In this document: positions 43,846-52,328 of the stretch, in pieces
Layout: each line of letters begins with the position of its first letter
Position numbering within the stretch: the stretch's first letter is position 1
Assembly: GCA_004297625.1 (NCBI GenBank)
Contig: SCTY01000068.1
Location: forward strand, 62,001-126,000
From: Betaproteobacteria bacterium
GTDB lineage: Bacteria > Pseudomonadota > Gammaproteobacteria > Burkholderiales > SG8-39
DNA: 64,000 bases
Reading direction: 5' to 3'
Notes under the pieces: generated by a model
Seen by the model: only the letters and a program-made list of their open reading frames with translations
What the model was told of the DNA's origin: nothing
Database searches by the model: none
Position numbers and translations under genes: made by a program

Positions 43846-44238
43846 TCATCGTTGGACTACGGCAGACCTCAAGTCTTCGCGCAGCCCAAGCCAGTCCTTC
43901 GCGTCGCGGAGGGAAACAAGCACCTTGGCCACGATCCCGAACCTTTGCGCGTAGCGCTCCGCGAAGTGATACACGTTGTATTGTGGGAGCATGCAGGCGA
44001 CGAAAGCTATCCTGAACGGCGGCGGCGCACCGAGGGCGTATATTTCCTCGATCGCCGTGGAAACTGCCTGGCTGGTCGCCGGGTCGCCTAATCCGCTGAC
44101 GACGAGAAGATCCTGCCGCCGCTTCGCGCGAGCGAGCTTGGCAGCGTCTGACAGGACCGGCACGATGTCTACCGGCGTCTCCCCGTGCTCGAGAGAAACC
44201 TGAACGACACCGGGTAGTAACTGAAACTTCCGCTTCAT
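43846..44238 (-). CDS. small protein, possibly STAS/SpoIIAA-like
   Basis: 130 residues from the ATG at 44238, chosen because GGAGGGCGAC lies just upstream. The pattern DLLVVSGLGDPATSQAVSTA followed by FRIAFVACMLPQYNVYHFAE suggests alternating strand and helix as in SpoIIAA-like proteins, but I do not recognise it firmly. It is convergent with the Crp/Fnr gene, 13 bases apart. Function unknown. Confidence 0.65.
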   Translation of the reverse strand: MKRKFQLLPGVVQVSLEHGETPVDIVPVLSDAAKLARAKRRQDLLVVSGLGDPATSQAVSTAIEEIYALGAPPPFRIAFVACMLPQYNVYHFAERYAQRFGIVAKVLVSLRDAKDWLGLREDLRSAVVQR

Positions 44239-44306
44239 GATGTCGCCCTCCATCGACGGACCCCCGCCCATGGCCGCACTGTCACACACTCCTCCATCGC
44301 TTGTAT

Positions 44307-44320
44307 GTCCGGTACCGGAC
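44307..44320. promoter_or_regulatory. 14-base perfect palindrome between two small genes
   Basis: GTCCGGTACCGGAC lies in the 166-base gap between the divergent small genes at 44238 and 44405. It could be an operator for either. The surrounding TGTATGTCCGGT partly resembles CGTATGTACGGT at 43042-43053, upstream of the Crp/Fnr gene, hinting at a shared regulator. Confidence 0.35.
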
Positions 44321-44404
44321 TTATCGCGCGTCCGTTCGGGCTAGTTTGGCGAATGTGAGCAGGGTGTATAAGGGTGACGAAGCGCAGCGTGAAAGGAGCG
44401 GGCC

Positions 44405-44578
44405 ATGCGGCTCTGCGAAATCATCTATACCAAGCACAAGGAGGGCAACGGATGGAAATGGCGTCCAATCACGGACGACGCCGAGGTCAAGCCATCCGAG
44501 AAAACCTACAAGCTCTTCTACGAGTGCGTGACGGCCGCTCGGGCGAACGGGTACAACCCGAAACTGAAATGTCTCTGA
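44405..44578 (+). CDS. 57-residue protein of unknown function
   Basis: A short frame with a good ribosome site (AAAGGAGCGGGCC) before its ATG. The product is MRLCEIIYTKHKEGNGWKWR followed by a mixed charged, Tyr-rich segment ending NPKLKCL. Amino-acid use is natural and the codons lack the GC-shadow bias of random frames, which supports it as a real gene. No family recognised. Confidence 0.6.
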   Translation: MRLCEIIYTKHKEGNGWKWRPITDDAEVKPSEKTYKLFYECVTAARANGYNPKLKCL

Positions 44579-44925
44579 ATTCCGCGGGTACAACCGTGCC
44601 CCGCCCTGCGATCAATCTGGATGATCGGCACTCGAGCGAATGGCGAGGTCCCGGATTCCCCGGGCCCACTCGATTGGGATTTGGTCGCCTTTATTTGCCA
44701 TAAGGCCGCTTGTAGGCCGCTCTTGCAGCCGCAAGCATGAACCAGTGTGACGAGAAGCACCGCTCACCGCCCCGAAACTTGCCCGAACCATTCGCTCTTT
44801 GCGGTACGGGCGCAAAGGAATTTCCTATCCTTTCCTTTACGGGACGAAGCGGACTTCCAGTAATGTCGGTGTCCGATCTCCAGGCTCCTGCAATGTCCGC
44901 TTCGGCTCGCACGCGGACGTAACCA
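44579..44925. other. intergenic region holding repeat copy 2
   Basis: About 350 bases without a convincing gene. It contains the second copy of the 21-base repeat and a GGCCGCT duplication just after it. Base composition is lower in GC than the flanking genes. Confidence 0.5.
44691..44711. repeat. 21-base dispersed repeat, copy 2
   Basis: Identical to 31932-31952, same orientation. The flanks show no clear similarity, so only the 21 bases are shared. It lies in a non-coding region before the SDR gene. Confidence 0.7.
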
Positions 44926-45681
44926 TCAGACGGCGTTGTAGCCGCCGTCGACGAGGAGGTCCGCGCCGGTCATGAAGCTCGAGGCGTCGCAGGCGAGGAA
45001 GAGCGCGGCCTGGGCGATTTCGTCGGGCTGGGCGAGGCGCTGCATGAGGTGCTTGGGGCCGAGGACCTGGCGCGCCTTTTCCATCGAGCCGTAGCGCAGC
45101 ATACGCTCGGTCTCGACGGCGCCGGGCGAGAGGGTGTTGACGCGGATGTTCTGCGCGGCGTGGTCGGCGGCCATGGCCTTCGCCATGGTGATGAGCGCGC
45201 CCTTCGTGGAGCAGTAGGCGACGCGCCCGGGCGTGCCGACGCTGCCGAGCTGCGAGGCGACGTGGATGATCGAGCCGCCGCCGGCGGCGATCATGTGCGG
45301 GATCGCCCAGCGGCTCATGAGGAACGCGCCGCCGACGTTGGTGGCGAAGACGCGGTTCCAGGCGGCGAGATCGAGCTCGAGCACCGTCGCCGCGGGATCG
45401 CTCACCGCGGCGCCGTTCACGAGGACGTGCAGCCCGCCGAACGCCTGCACCACGCGCTCCACGGCGGCTTTCGTATCCGATTCCGAGGAAACATCGCAGC
45501 GAAGGGCGAGCGCGCCCTGCCCCGCCAGCCGGGCGGTCTCTTCCGCGTTCTCGAGGTCGAGGTCGAGGCAGGCGACCCTGGCGCCGGCCTTGGCGAAGGT
45601 GAGCGCGGTCGCGCGGCAGATGCCGCGGCCCGCGCCGGTGACGACGGCCGCCTTGCCGTCGAGCGAGTACTTGTGGTTCAT
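44926..45681 (-). CDS. short-chain dehydrogenase/reductase (SDR)
   Basis: 251 residues. The NAD(P) loop is TGAGRGIC at residues 15-22, CDVSSESDT marks the adenine pocket, the catalytic Ser lies in HVASQLGS and the Tyr/Lys pair in YCSTK near residue 150. The C-terminal GADLLVDGGYNAV is standard. The Asp in CLDLDLE after strand 2 favours NAD. GGAG precedes the ATG. It diverges from the flavin monooxygenase operon across 44 bases, so it may act on the same pathway's alcohol or dihydrodiol. Confidence 0.92.
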   Translation of the reverse strand: MNHKYSLDGKAAVVTGAGRGICRATALTFAKAGARVACLDLDLENAEETARLAGQGALALRCDVSSESDTKAAVERVVQAFGGLHVLVNGAAVSDPAATVLELDLAAWNRVFATNVGGAFLMSRWAIPHMIAAGGGSIIHVASQLGSVGTPGRVAYCSTKGALITMAKAMAADHAAQNIRVNTLSPGAVETERMLRYGSMEKARQVLGPKHLMQRLAQPDEIAQAALFLACDASSFMTGADLLVDGGYNAV

Positions 45682-45725
45682 GAACCTGGCTCCTGTTTCC
45701 AATGCCCTGCGCATAAGATAATGCC

Positions 45726-46919
45726 ATGACGGGCTTCGCCGGCGTGTCCTACGAGGAGGCGATGGGCCGGGCGCGCGAGTGCGTGCCGGTGCTGAAGGGC
45801 CGCGCGCAGAAGTGCGAGGACGCCCGCGTGCTGCTGCCGGAGAACGAGAAGCTCTTGCATGAGACCGGGCTTTTCCGCTTCCACCAGCCCAAGCGCTTCG
45901 GCGGCATGGAGCTGCCGTTCGTGGCGGTGGTCGACATCGTCGCCGAGCTGGCGCGCGGCTGCCCGTCGACCGCCTGGAACGTCGGCAACCTCGGCTGCCA
46001 CCACTGGATCCTCGGCTACTACGAGCCCGAGACGCAGCGCGAGGTTTGGGACGAGAACCCGGACGTGCTGATCGCCTCCTCCATCGCGCTCGCCGCCGGG
46101 CGCGGCAAGGCGGTCGAAGGCGGCTACGTGGTGAAGGGCCACTGGCCGTTTTCCTCGGGCGTCGACAACGCGGACTGGAACATGCTCGCCGTGACCATCT
46201 ACGGCGACGACGAGCGTACGCCGGTCGACTGGCGCCTTTGCCTCGTGCCGAAGAGCGACTATCGCATCATCGATACCTGGTACGCGATGGGCATGGTCGG
46301 CACCGGCAGCAAGGACATCGAGGTGAAGGACGTGTTCGTGCCCGAGCGCCGCGCGTTGCCGCTCACGCGCTGCCGCGGGGGCCTGGAGCATCCGGGCGCG
46401 GCGCTGAACGACGGGCCGCTCTTTCGCGTGCCGATCGTCGCCTCGGCCGGCCATCCGCTCTCGGCGACCGCGCTCGGCGCAGCCGAAGGGGCCGTCGAAT
46501 CCGTGGTGAGCTCCTTCAAGACGCGCATTGGAACGTACACGGGCGCCAAGGTGGCGGATTTCCAGGCGGTGCAGATCAAGATCGCCGAGGCGCGGTGCCT
46601 CGTCGATTCGGCTCGCGCGCTGATGCGGGAATCCGCGATCGGCTTCGACGATTTCGCGAACCGCAATGCGGTTCCGGACCTGGAGCTCAAGCTGCGCTGG
46701 CGGGCGCAGAATGCCTTTGCCGTGGCGCAGGCGCGCAAGGCGGTCGAGACCCTCTGGTCCTGCTACGGCGCCAACGCCATCTACACCCGCGATCCGCTGC
46801 AGCGCTATCTGCGCGACCTGCAGGCCATCAACCAGCACTTTTCGTTCAGTTTCGATATCGCCGGCGCCGCTTACGGTACGCTCACGCTCGGCGGCAAGTA
46901 CGCCAATCCCACAATGTAA
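45726..46919 (+). CDS. class D flavin-dependent monooxygenase (acyl-CoA dehydrogenase fold)
   Basis: 397 residues. The fold follows acyl-CoA dehydrogenases but resembles HsaA/DszC-type oxygenases: GLFRFHQPKRFGGMELPF, CPSTAWNVGNLGCHHWILGY and GHWPFSSGVDNADWNM are typical, and the C-terminal INQHFSFSFDIAGAAYG is the family end. These enzymes hydroxylate phenols or similar rings with reduced flavin from a separate reductase; no reductase gene is nearby. First gene of a plus-strand operon; the ATG lies 4 bases after a TAAGATAAT stretch. Confidence 0.88.
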   Translation: MTGFAGVSYEEAMGRARECVPVLKGRAQKCEDARVLLPENEKLLHETGLFRFHQPKRFGGMELPFVAVVDIVAELARGCPSTAWNVGNLGCHHWILGYYEPETQREVWDENPDVLIASSIALAAGRGKAVEGGYVVKGHWPFSSGVDNADWNMLAVTIYGDDERTPVDWRLCLVPKSDYRIIDTWYAMGMVGTGSKDIEVKDVFVPERRALPLTRCRGGLEHPGAALNDGPLFRVPIVASAGHPLSATALGAAEGAVESVVSSFKTRIGTYTGAKVADFQAVQIKIAEARCLVDSARALMRESAIGFDDFANRNAVPDLELKLRWRAQNAFAVAQARKAVETLWSCYGANAIYTRDPLQRYLRDLQAINQHFSFSFDIAGAAYGTLTLGGKYANPTM

Positions 46920-46929
46920 GGAGGGGCCC

Positions 46930-47223
46930 ATGAGCGTTGTGCGGCTGATTTTCGTGACGGTGAAACCGGAGGATGCGTCGGCTGCCGAGCGCGTGTGGAA
47001 GACCGACTGCGCGCCGCTCATGATCAAGCAGAAGGGCTGTCTGTCGGAGGAGCTGCTCAAGTCGACTGAGGTGCCCGGCGAATACATCTCCTACGCCGAG
47101 TGGGACAACCAGGCGAGCATCGAGCGCTACCTCGCGAGCGCCGACCACCAGCTCATCAAGCAGCATGCGCAGGCGCTGCGCACGCAGTCGCGGCCGGTGG
47201 TGAAGTGCTACACGCTCGTGTGA
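46930..47223 (+). CDS. antibiotic-biosynthesis-monooxygenase (ABM) domain protein
   Basis: 97 residues, one ferredoxin-like ABM domain: VRLIFVTVKPEDASAAERVW, then PGEYISYAEWDNQASIERYL. Such proteins are cofactor-free monooxygenases acting on quinol-like compounds, or chaperone-like partners. The ATG lies 10 bases after the flavin monooxygenase stop, with AAGGAGGGG upstream, so the two probably act together. Confidence 0.88.
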   Translation: MSVVRLIFVTVKPEDASAAERVWKTDCAPLMIKQKGCLSEELLKSTEVPGEYISYAEWDNQASIERYLASADHQLIKQHAQALRTQSRPVVKCYTLV

Positions 47224-47231
47224 GCTGGTGG

Positions 47232-48182
47232 ATGAGAATAATAGGGTCTGTCCCTGTTTTTCTCGTTGCGTTCGCCGTGTGGGCGCAGCCGTATCCCACG
47301 CGGCCGGTGAAGGTGGTGATTCCGTTTCCTCCGGGCGGCGCGCCGGATCTCATCGGGCGCACGCTCGCGGCGCGGCTCGGCGAGCGCCTCGGCCAGCCGT
47401 TCGTCGTCGAGAACCGCACCGGCGCCGGCGGCAACATCGTGGCCGAAGCGGTGGCGAAGTCGCCCCCCGACGGCTACACGCTGTTCGCGCCTTCCGACGG
47501 GCCGCTCGTGATCAACCCGAACGTGTACGCGAACGTTCCCTTCGATACGCTGCGCGATTTCGCGCCCATCTCGCTCACGGCAAGCGTGGGCCTGGTGCTG
47601 ATGGCATGCCGCGAGCTGCCGGTATCCACCGTGCGGGAGCTCGTCGCGCTCTCGAAGCACCGCCGGCTTTCCTTTGCCTCGTCCGGGTTCGGCAGCAGCC
47701 AGCACCTCGCCGGCGAGATGCTGAAGTCCTCGGCAGGCATCCAGCTCACGCATGTGCCGTACAAGGGCTTCGGCCAGGCCGTGGTCGACGCCGTGGCCTG
47801 CAACGTGGATCTCATTTTCGGCGCCATCTCGACCGGCCTGCCGCACATCCGGGCCGGCAAGCTGAAGCCGCTCGCGGTCACGACGCCGCGGCGGCACCCG
47901 GGCTTACCCGATACGCCGACTTTCCCCGAAGCCGGGCATCCCTCCGTCACCATGGAGGCTTATTTCGGCCTGCTTGCGCCGGCCGGCACGCCGCGTGCCA
48001 TCATCGAGCGGCTGCACGCCGAAGTGGCGGCGATACTCAAGGAGAAGGAAACGGTCGAGCGCCTGCGCGGCGCCGGCCTGGACGTGGCGGGCAACTCGCC
48101 TGAGGAATTTACCGCGCGCCTCAAGGCCGATCTGGAGAAATTCGCGAAGGTCGCAAAGTCGCTGGGGACAAAAGCAGAGTAA
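47232..48182 (+). CDS. Bug/TctC-family periplasmic binding protein
   Basis: 316 residues. Hallmarks IPFPPGGAPDLIGRTLAARL, VVENRTGAGGN and SPPDGYTLFAPSDGP are intact, and the C-terminal LAPAGTPRAIIERLHAEVAA is present. The signal peptide MRIIGSVPVFLVAFAVWA is short, and its codons 3-9 carry a REP-like sequence. It begins 8 bases after the ABM gene; a GTG at 47220 is an alternative start. It is the only Bug protein in this pathway operon and likely recognises the pathway's acid. Confidence 0.9.
   Translation: MRIIGSVPVFLVAFAVWAQPYPTRPVKVVIPFPPGGAPDLIGRTLAARLGERLGQPFVVENRTGAGGNIVAEAVAKSPPDGYTLFAPSDGPLVINPNVYANVPFDTLRDFAPISLTASVGLVLMACRELPVSTVRELVALSKHRRLSFASSGFGSSQHLAGEMLKSSAGIQLTHVPYKGFGQAVVDAVACNVDLIFGAISTGLPHIRAGKLKPLAVTTPRRHPGLPDTPTFPEAGHPSVTMEAYFGLLAPAGTPRAIIERLHAEVAAILKEKETVERLRGAGLDVAGNSPEEFTARLKADLEKFAKVAKSLGTKAE
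47241..47258. repeat. REP-like half element inside a signal-peptide coding region
   Basis: AGGGTCTGTCCCTGTTTT shares the core GGGTCTGTCCC with the full palindrome at 37080-37133. It encodes GSVPVF of the Bug protein's signal peptide. No second arm is present. Confidence 0.55.
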
Positions 48183-48193
48183 GGAGACAACCG

Positions 48194-49693
48194 ATGCATG
48201 CGAAAGTGAAACCGGAGCAGCGTCAAAAAAGCGCGCTCGACAAGTGGCTGGAAAAAGTGGAGGCGCTGGGCGAGCTGAAGCGCATCACCGCGGAGGTCGA
48301 CCCGGTGCTCGAGGCCGCGACGCTGACCTATCTCGTGGGCAGCTCGAAAAGCCCGGCGCTGCTTTTCGAGAACATCAAGGGCCATCCCGGCCACAAGGCG
48401 CTCTACAACATGATCGGCTGCAACCTGTCGCGCTTCTGCCTGATGATCGGCGAGCAGCCGGTCGACCATCCGCTCAAGGCGGTGCAGATCCTGCAGCAGA
48501 AGCTCGGCCGCAAGATGCCGCCGGTGGAAGTGTCCGCCGACCAGGCGATCTCGAGCGAGAACATCGTGGTCGGCGAAGACATCGACATCCGCATGTTCCC
48601 GGCGCAGCTCATGTGGCCGCTCGACGGCGGCAAGTACCTCGGCACCGGCGACGCGGTCATCACGTGCGATCCGGAAAGCGGCCGCGTGAACGTCGGCACC
48701 TATCGGATGATGATCAAGGGGCCGCGCGAGATCGGGCTCTACACCTCGCCGGGCAAGGACGCGACCATCGACCGGGAGAAATGGTGGAAGATGGGCAAGC
48801 CGATGCCGGTGGCCGCCTGCTACGGCATCGATCCCCTGCTCTTCCTCGTCGCCGCGACCAGCCTGCCGAAGACCGAGAGCGAGTACGAGTACTACTCGGG
48901 CATCGCGGGCGCGCCGATCGAGCTGTTCAAGGGCGACGTCACCGGCCTGCCGCTGCCGGCGCACGCCGAGATCATCCTCGAGGGCCACCTCTATCCCGAC
49001 GAGACCTTCGCCGAGGGCCCCTTCGGCGAGTTCACCGGCTACTACGGGCGGCCGAGCGGCGCGACGCCCTTCATGCGCGTCGAGAAGCTGCGCTACCGCT
49101 CGAACCCGACGCTCACCTGCGCGCTGATGGCCGACGGCGCGGCGAACGAGGCCGGCCTTTTCTGGGCGGCGCTGCGCTCGGCCGGCGTCTGGGCCGACCT
49201 GCAAAAGCTCGGCGTGCCGGGAATCCAGGGCGTGTGGTCGATCCCGGAAGCCGCCGGCTGGGGCATCACCGTGGTGTCGATCAAGCAGCAGTACGCGGGC
49301 CACGCGCCGCAGGTCATGGCGCTCGCCGCGCAGTGCACCGCAGGCGCCTATTTCGGCAAGTACGTGATCGTGGTCGACGACGACATCGACCCGACCAACG
49401 TGCACCAGGTGCTGTGGGCGATGGCGACGCGCTCGCGCCCGGCGCAGTCGATCGACATCCTGCGGGAAACCTGGAGCACTTATCTCGATCCAAGCCAGAA
49501 CCCACCCGAGATCCGCCCGTGGGGATCGAAGGCGCTGATCAACGCCTGCATGGAGTACAAGTACATCAAGACCTTCTCCAAGCGCACCAAGCTTTCGAAG
49601 AAAGCGTACGAGCAGGTGGTGAAGCGCTGGAACGAATTCGGGTTCCCAGGCAAGGCACCCGAGATCAGCGTTTTCGAGGACGAACACAACTGA
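48194..49693 (+). CDS. UbiD family decarboxylase, second copy
   Basis: 499 residues. LEKVEALGELKRITAEVD at the start, AEGPFGEFTGYYGRPSGATP with catalytic Glu near residue 280, and VVDDDIDPTNVHQVLWAMAT are UbiD features. It differs clearly from the copy at 14.6 kb. It follows the Bug gene by 11 bases and precedes a VOC gene, so it probably removes CO2 from an aromatic acid in the same pathway as the monooxygenases. UbiX is not in the window; it needs prenylated FMN. Confidence 0.94.
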   Translation: MHAKVKPEQRQKSALDKWLEKVEALGELKRITAEVDPVLEAATLTYLVGSSKSPALLFENIKGHPGHKALYNMIGCNLSRFCLMIGEQPVDHPLKAVQILQQKLGRKMPPVEVSADQAISSENIVVGEDIDIRMFPAQLMWPLDGGKYLGTGDAVITCDPESGRVNVGTYRMMIKGPREIGLYTSPGKDATIDREKWWKMGKPMPVAACYGIDPLLFLVAATSLPKTESEYEYYSGIAGAPIELFKGDVTGLPLPAHAEIILEGHLYPDETFAEGPFGEFTGYYGRPSGATPFMRVEKLRYRSNPTLTCALMADGAANEAGLFWAALRSAGVWADLQKLGVPGIQGVWSIPEAAGWGITVVSIKQQYAGHAPQVMALAAQCTAGAYFGKYVIVVDDDIDPTNVHQVLWAMATRSRPAQSIDILRETWSTYLDPSQNPPEIRPWGSKALINACMEYKYIKTFSKRTKLSKKAYEQVVKRWNEFGFPGKAPEISVFEDEHN

Positions 49694-49703
49694 GGAGGCA
49701 GCC

Positions 49704-50216
49704 ATGCCGATCACCGAACTGAACCACTTCCTGCTCGTGGCGAAGGACCTCGAGCGCACCAAGGACTTCTATTGCAGGGTGCTGGGGCTCGAGATCGACA
49801 AGGAGCGCCCGGACTTCGGCTTTCCCGGGTACTGGCTGAAGGCGAACGGCGAGACCTGCGTGCACCTCGCCTCGCAGGAGCCGAATCAAATCCGCGACAA
49901 GTTCCTGCTGAAGAAGCATCCCAAGGGCACCTCGGGGTCGGGATCGGTCGACCACATCGCGTTCCTCGCGAAAAACGCCGAGGAAGTGCGCAGCCGCATC
50001 CAGAAGCACAACCTCGAGATGCACTTCCGCAGCTTCCCCGAAGCGAAGCCGCCGCTGTTCCAGATCTTCCTCAAGGATCCGGACGACGTGACGATCGAGC
50101 TCAACTTCCTCGGCGAGAAAATCCGCGAGGAGGACTGGAAGGGCAAAGGCTCGGGCTCGGCGATGACGCTGAAGACCGGTAAAGGCAAGAAGACCGAGAT
50201 CGCGCGCCAGAACTGA
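49704..50216 (+). CDS. VOC family (ring-cleavage-type) protein
   Basis: 170 residues. ITELNHFLLVAKDLERTKDF with FYCRVLGLEI, HIAFLAKNAEE and FLKDPDDVTIELNFLG give the metal ligands His, His and Glu of the vicinal-oxygen-chelate fold. The Lys-rich C-terminal tail (GKGSGSAMTLKTGKGKKTE) is unusual. A ring-cleavage dioxygenase or lactoylglutathione-lyase-like role fits the pathway context. The TGA overlaps the next (broken) gene's ATG by one base. Confidence 0.88.
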   Translation: MPITELNHFLLVAKDLERTKDFYCRVLGLEIDKERPDFGFPGYWLKANGETCVHLASQEPNQIRDKFLLKKHPKGTSGSGSVDHIAFLAKNAEEVRSRIQKHNLEMHFRSFPEAKPPLFQIFLKDPDDVTIELNFLGEKIREEDWKGKGSGSAMTLKTGKGKKTEIARQN

Positions 50217-51180
50217 TGCGCGGCGCCGTCTTCCTGGGCAACAGGAAGGTCGAGCTGCGCGACTTCCCCGACCCCGCGCCGGGACCCGGCGAGGTGGTGA
50301 TCGCGATGAAGGCCTCGGGGATGTGCGGCTCGGACCTGAAGTTCTACCGCTCGCCGCCCGGGGCGGCGCAAGCCGCCCTCGGTTTGGGCGATTTACAGGA
50401 ACCCTTTATCGGCGGCCACGAGCCGTGCGGGGTAGTCGCGGTTGCGGCGTGTGCGGCCACTGCCGCGTCGGCTGGTCGCAACTGTGCCGCGAAGGCATTA
50501 CGGTTTACGGCGTCACCGCGCATGGCGGGCATGCGGATTATCTGAAAGTCCCTGCGCGCACCTTGGTGCCCTTGCCCGACGAGCTGAGCTTCGCCGAAGG
50601 TGCCGCGGTCGCCTGCGGCACCGGCACCGCCTACGCCGCGCTGCGGCGCATGCGTCTCGCAGGCGGCGACACGCTCGCCGTGTTCGGCCAAGGGCCGGTC
50701 GGCCTCTCCGCCACGCTGCTCGGCGCCGCGATGGGCGCGCGCGTCATCGCCGTGGAAACGAACGCCGAGCGCCTCGCGCTCGCGCGCGAATTCGGCGCGG
50801 ATGCGGCGATCGAGTCTTCAGAAACGATTCTTGATTTAACGAAGGGCAAAGGCGTCGACCTCGCCATCGACTGCACCGGCGTCGCGGAGGCGCGGCTCGC
50901 GGCGGTGCGCGCGGCGAAGACCTGGGGCACGGTGTGCTTCGTCGGCGAAGGCGGCGACGTGACGCTCGACGTGAGCCGCGACATGCTGCGCAAGCAGCTC
51001 ACGCTGATCGGCTCGTGGACCTTCAGCGCGATGGGCCAGGCCGAATGCGCGCGCTATATCGCCGACAACGGCATCGGCCTCGAGAAGATTTTCTCGCACC
51101 GCTGGAAGCTCGAGCAGGCCGACGAGGCTTACCGCAGCTTCGACACGCAGAGCACCGGCAAAGGGGTTTTCGTAATTTAG
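50216..51180 (+). pseudogene. zinc-dependent alcohol dehydrogenase (MDR) gene with internal deletion
   Basis: Frame 1 gives MRGAVFLGNRKVELRDFPDP, then MCGSDLKFY and FIGGHEPCGVV up to about 50440. The protein then continues in another frame as GCGVCGHCRVGWSQLCREG through FGQGPVGLSATLLGAAMGAR to GKGVFVI. About 25 residues between the catalytic His/Glu motif and the structural zinc cysteines are gone and the frame has shifted. The rest is well preserved, so the break looks recent, or is an assembly fault. Confidence 0.85.
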
Positions 51181-51747
51181 ATGCAAAACCCTTTGCTGTT
51201 TTCAGCCGATCGCGCTGCGCGGCGTGCACTCGCGCAACCGGATCGTCGTCTCGCCGATGTGCCAGTACTCCGCGCGCGACGGCCATGTCACCGACCGGCA
51301 TCTCGTGCACCTCGGCAAGCTCGCGCAGGGCGGCGCCGGAGGGCGATTTCCAGACGGTGCTCGCCGCTTACCGCAACGCCGTTCGGCGGGCGGTGGCCGC
51401 AGGGTTCGAAATCGTCGAGGTGCACGCGGCGCACGGCTACCTGCTGCACACGTTCCTCTCGCCGCTTTCCAATGCCCGCAACGATCAATACGGCGGCTCG
51501 CTCGGGAACCGCATGCGCTTTCCGCTCGAGGTGGCGAAAGAGGTGCGCAACGCCTGGCCGGCTTCGAAGCCGATGTTCGTGCGGCTCTCCTCGATCGACG
51601 ACGTGGAGCGAGGATGGAGCCTCGACGAGGCCCTTGCACGCCACGATTGCGCTCGGCGTCGATCCCGAGTTCGAGCAATGGCCGCAGCAATACGGCTGGT
51701 GGCTCGCGCGCCGCCAAGCGCTCCTGCGCAAACTCGGCGCACGGTGA
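51181..51747 (+). pseudogene. Old-Yellow-Enzyme-type oxidoreductase gene with two internal deletions
   Basis: Three conserved blocks survive in different frames. First PIALRGVHSRNRIVVSPMCQ to HLGKLAQGGAG; then about 80 residues are missing; then FEIVEVHAAHGYLLHTFLSP to PMFVRLSSIDDVERGWSLDE; then about 95 missing; then LHATIALGVDPEFEQWPQQY to the TGA near 51747. A further frame change near 51204 damages the start. A full NemA/YqjM-like protein would be about 370 residues. It directly follows the broken dehydrogenase. Confidence 0.85.
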
Positions 51748-51750
51748 CGC

Positions 51751-51770
51751 AGCCCGATTAGAATCGGGCT
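51751..51770 (+). terminator. hairpin before the TMEM165 gene
   Basis: AGCCCGATT (51751-51759) and AATCGGGCT (51762-51770) are exact inverted copies with a 2-base centre, followed by TCTTT. This looks like an intrinsic terminator for the decayed pathway operon. The TTG start of the next gene lies 3 bases later. Confidence 0.6.
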
Positions 51771-51773
51771 TCT

Positions 51774-52328
51774 TTGGAAGCCTTCCTCGTTTCGACCGGG
51801 CTCGTCGCGCTCGCGGAAGTCGGCGACAAGACCCAGCTCCTCTCGCTCGTGCTCGCCGCGCGCTTCAGGCAGCCGTGGCCGATCATCCTCGGGATCCTGA
51901 TCGCCACCGCGGCAAACCACGCGCTTGCAGCCGGAGTCGGCGCCTGGGTGACCACGCTCGTCGCCCCGGGCGTGCTGCGCTGGGTGGTCGGGCTGTCGTT
52001 CATCGCCATGGCGGCCTGGATGGTGCTGCCCGACGAGCTGCGCCTCAAGACTGAGCGCGAGCGCTTCGGCGTGCTCGGCACGACGATCATCGCGTTCTTC
52101 ATCGTCGAAATGGGCGACAAGACGCAAGTGGCGACCGTCGCGCTTGCGGCGAAATACGCCACCTACTTCGCCGTGCTCGCCGGCACCACGGCGGGCATGA
52201 TGATCGCGAACATCCCCGCGGTGCTCCTCGGCGACAAGCTCGCCGGCCGCCTGCCCGTGCGGCTCGTGCACGGCATCGCCGCGCTCATCTTCGCGGCGCT
52301 CGGCCTCGCGGTGCTATTCAGTGCTTAG
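51774..52328 (+). CDS. TMEM165/GDT1 family cation transporter (TTG start)
   Basis: 184 residues with six membrane spans in two repeats. The two signature motifs, EVGDKT near residue 15 and EMGDKT near residue 112, are both intact; they coordinate manganese or calcium in this family. The start is a TTG giving MEAFLVSTGLVALAEVGDKT, the usual N-terminus. No manganese riboswitch is visible, since the upstream gap is taken by a hairpin. The TAG touches a REP-like palindrome. Confidence 0.92.
   Translation: MEAFLVSTGLVALAEVGDKTQLLSLVLAARFRQPWPIILGILIATAANHALAAGVGAWVTTLVAPGVLRWVVGLSFIAMAAWMVLPDELRLKTERERFGVLGTTIIAFFIVEMGDKTQVATVALAAKYATYFAVLAGTTAGMMIANIPAVLLGDKLAGRLPVRLVHGIAALIFAALGLAVLFSA

Noticed and set aside
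50216..51180. Programmed frameshift in the dehydrogenase gene
   Set aside because: The two frames are separated by a missing segment of about 25 residues, so slippage of one base would not restore a complete protein, and no slippery sequence is seen.
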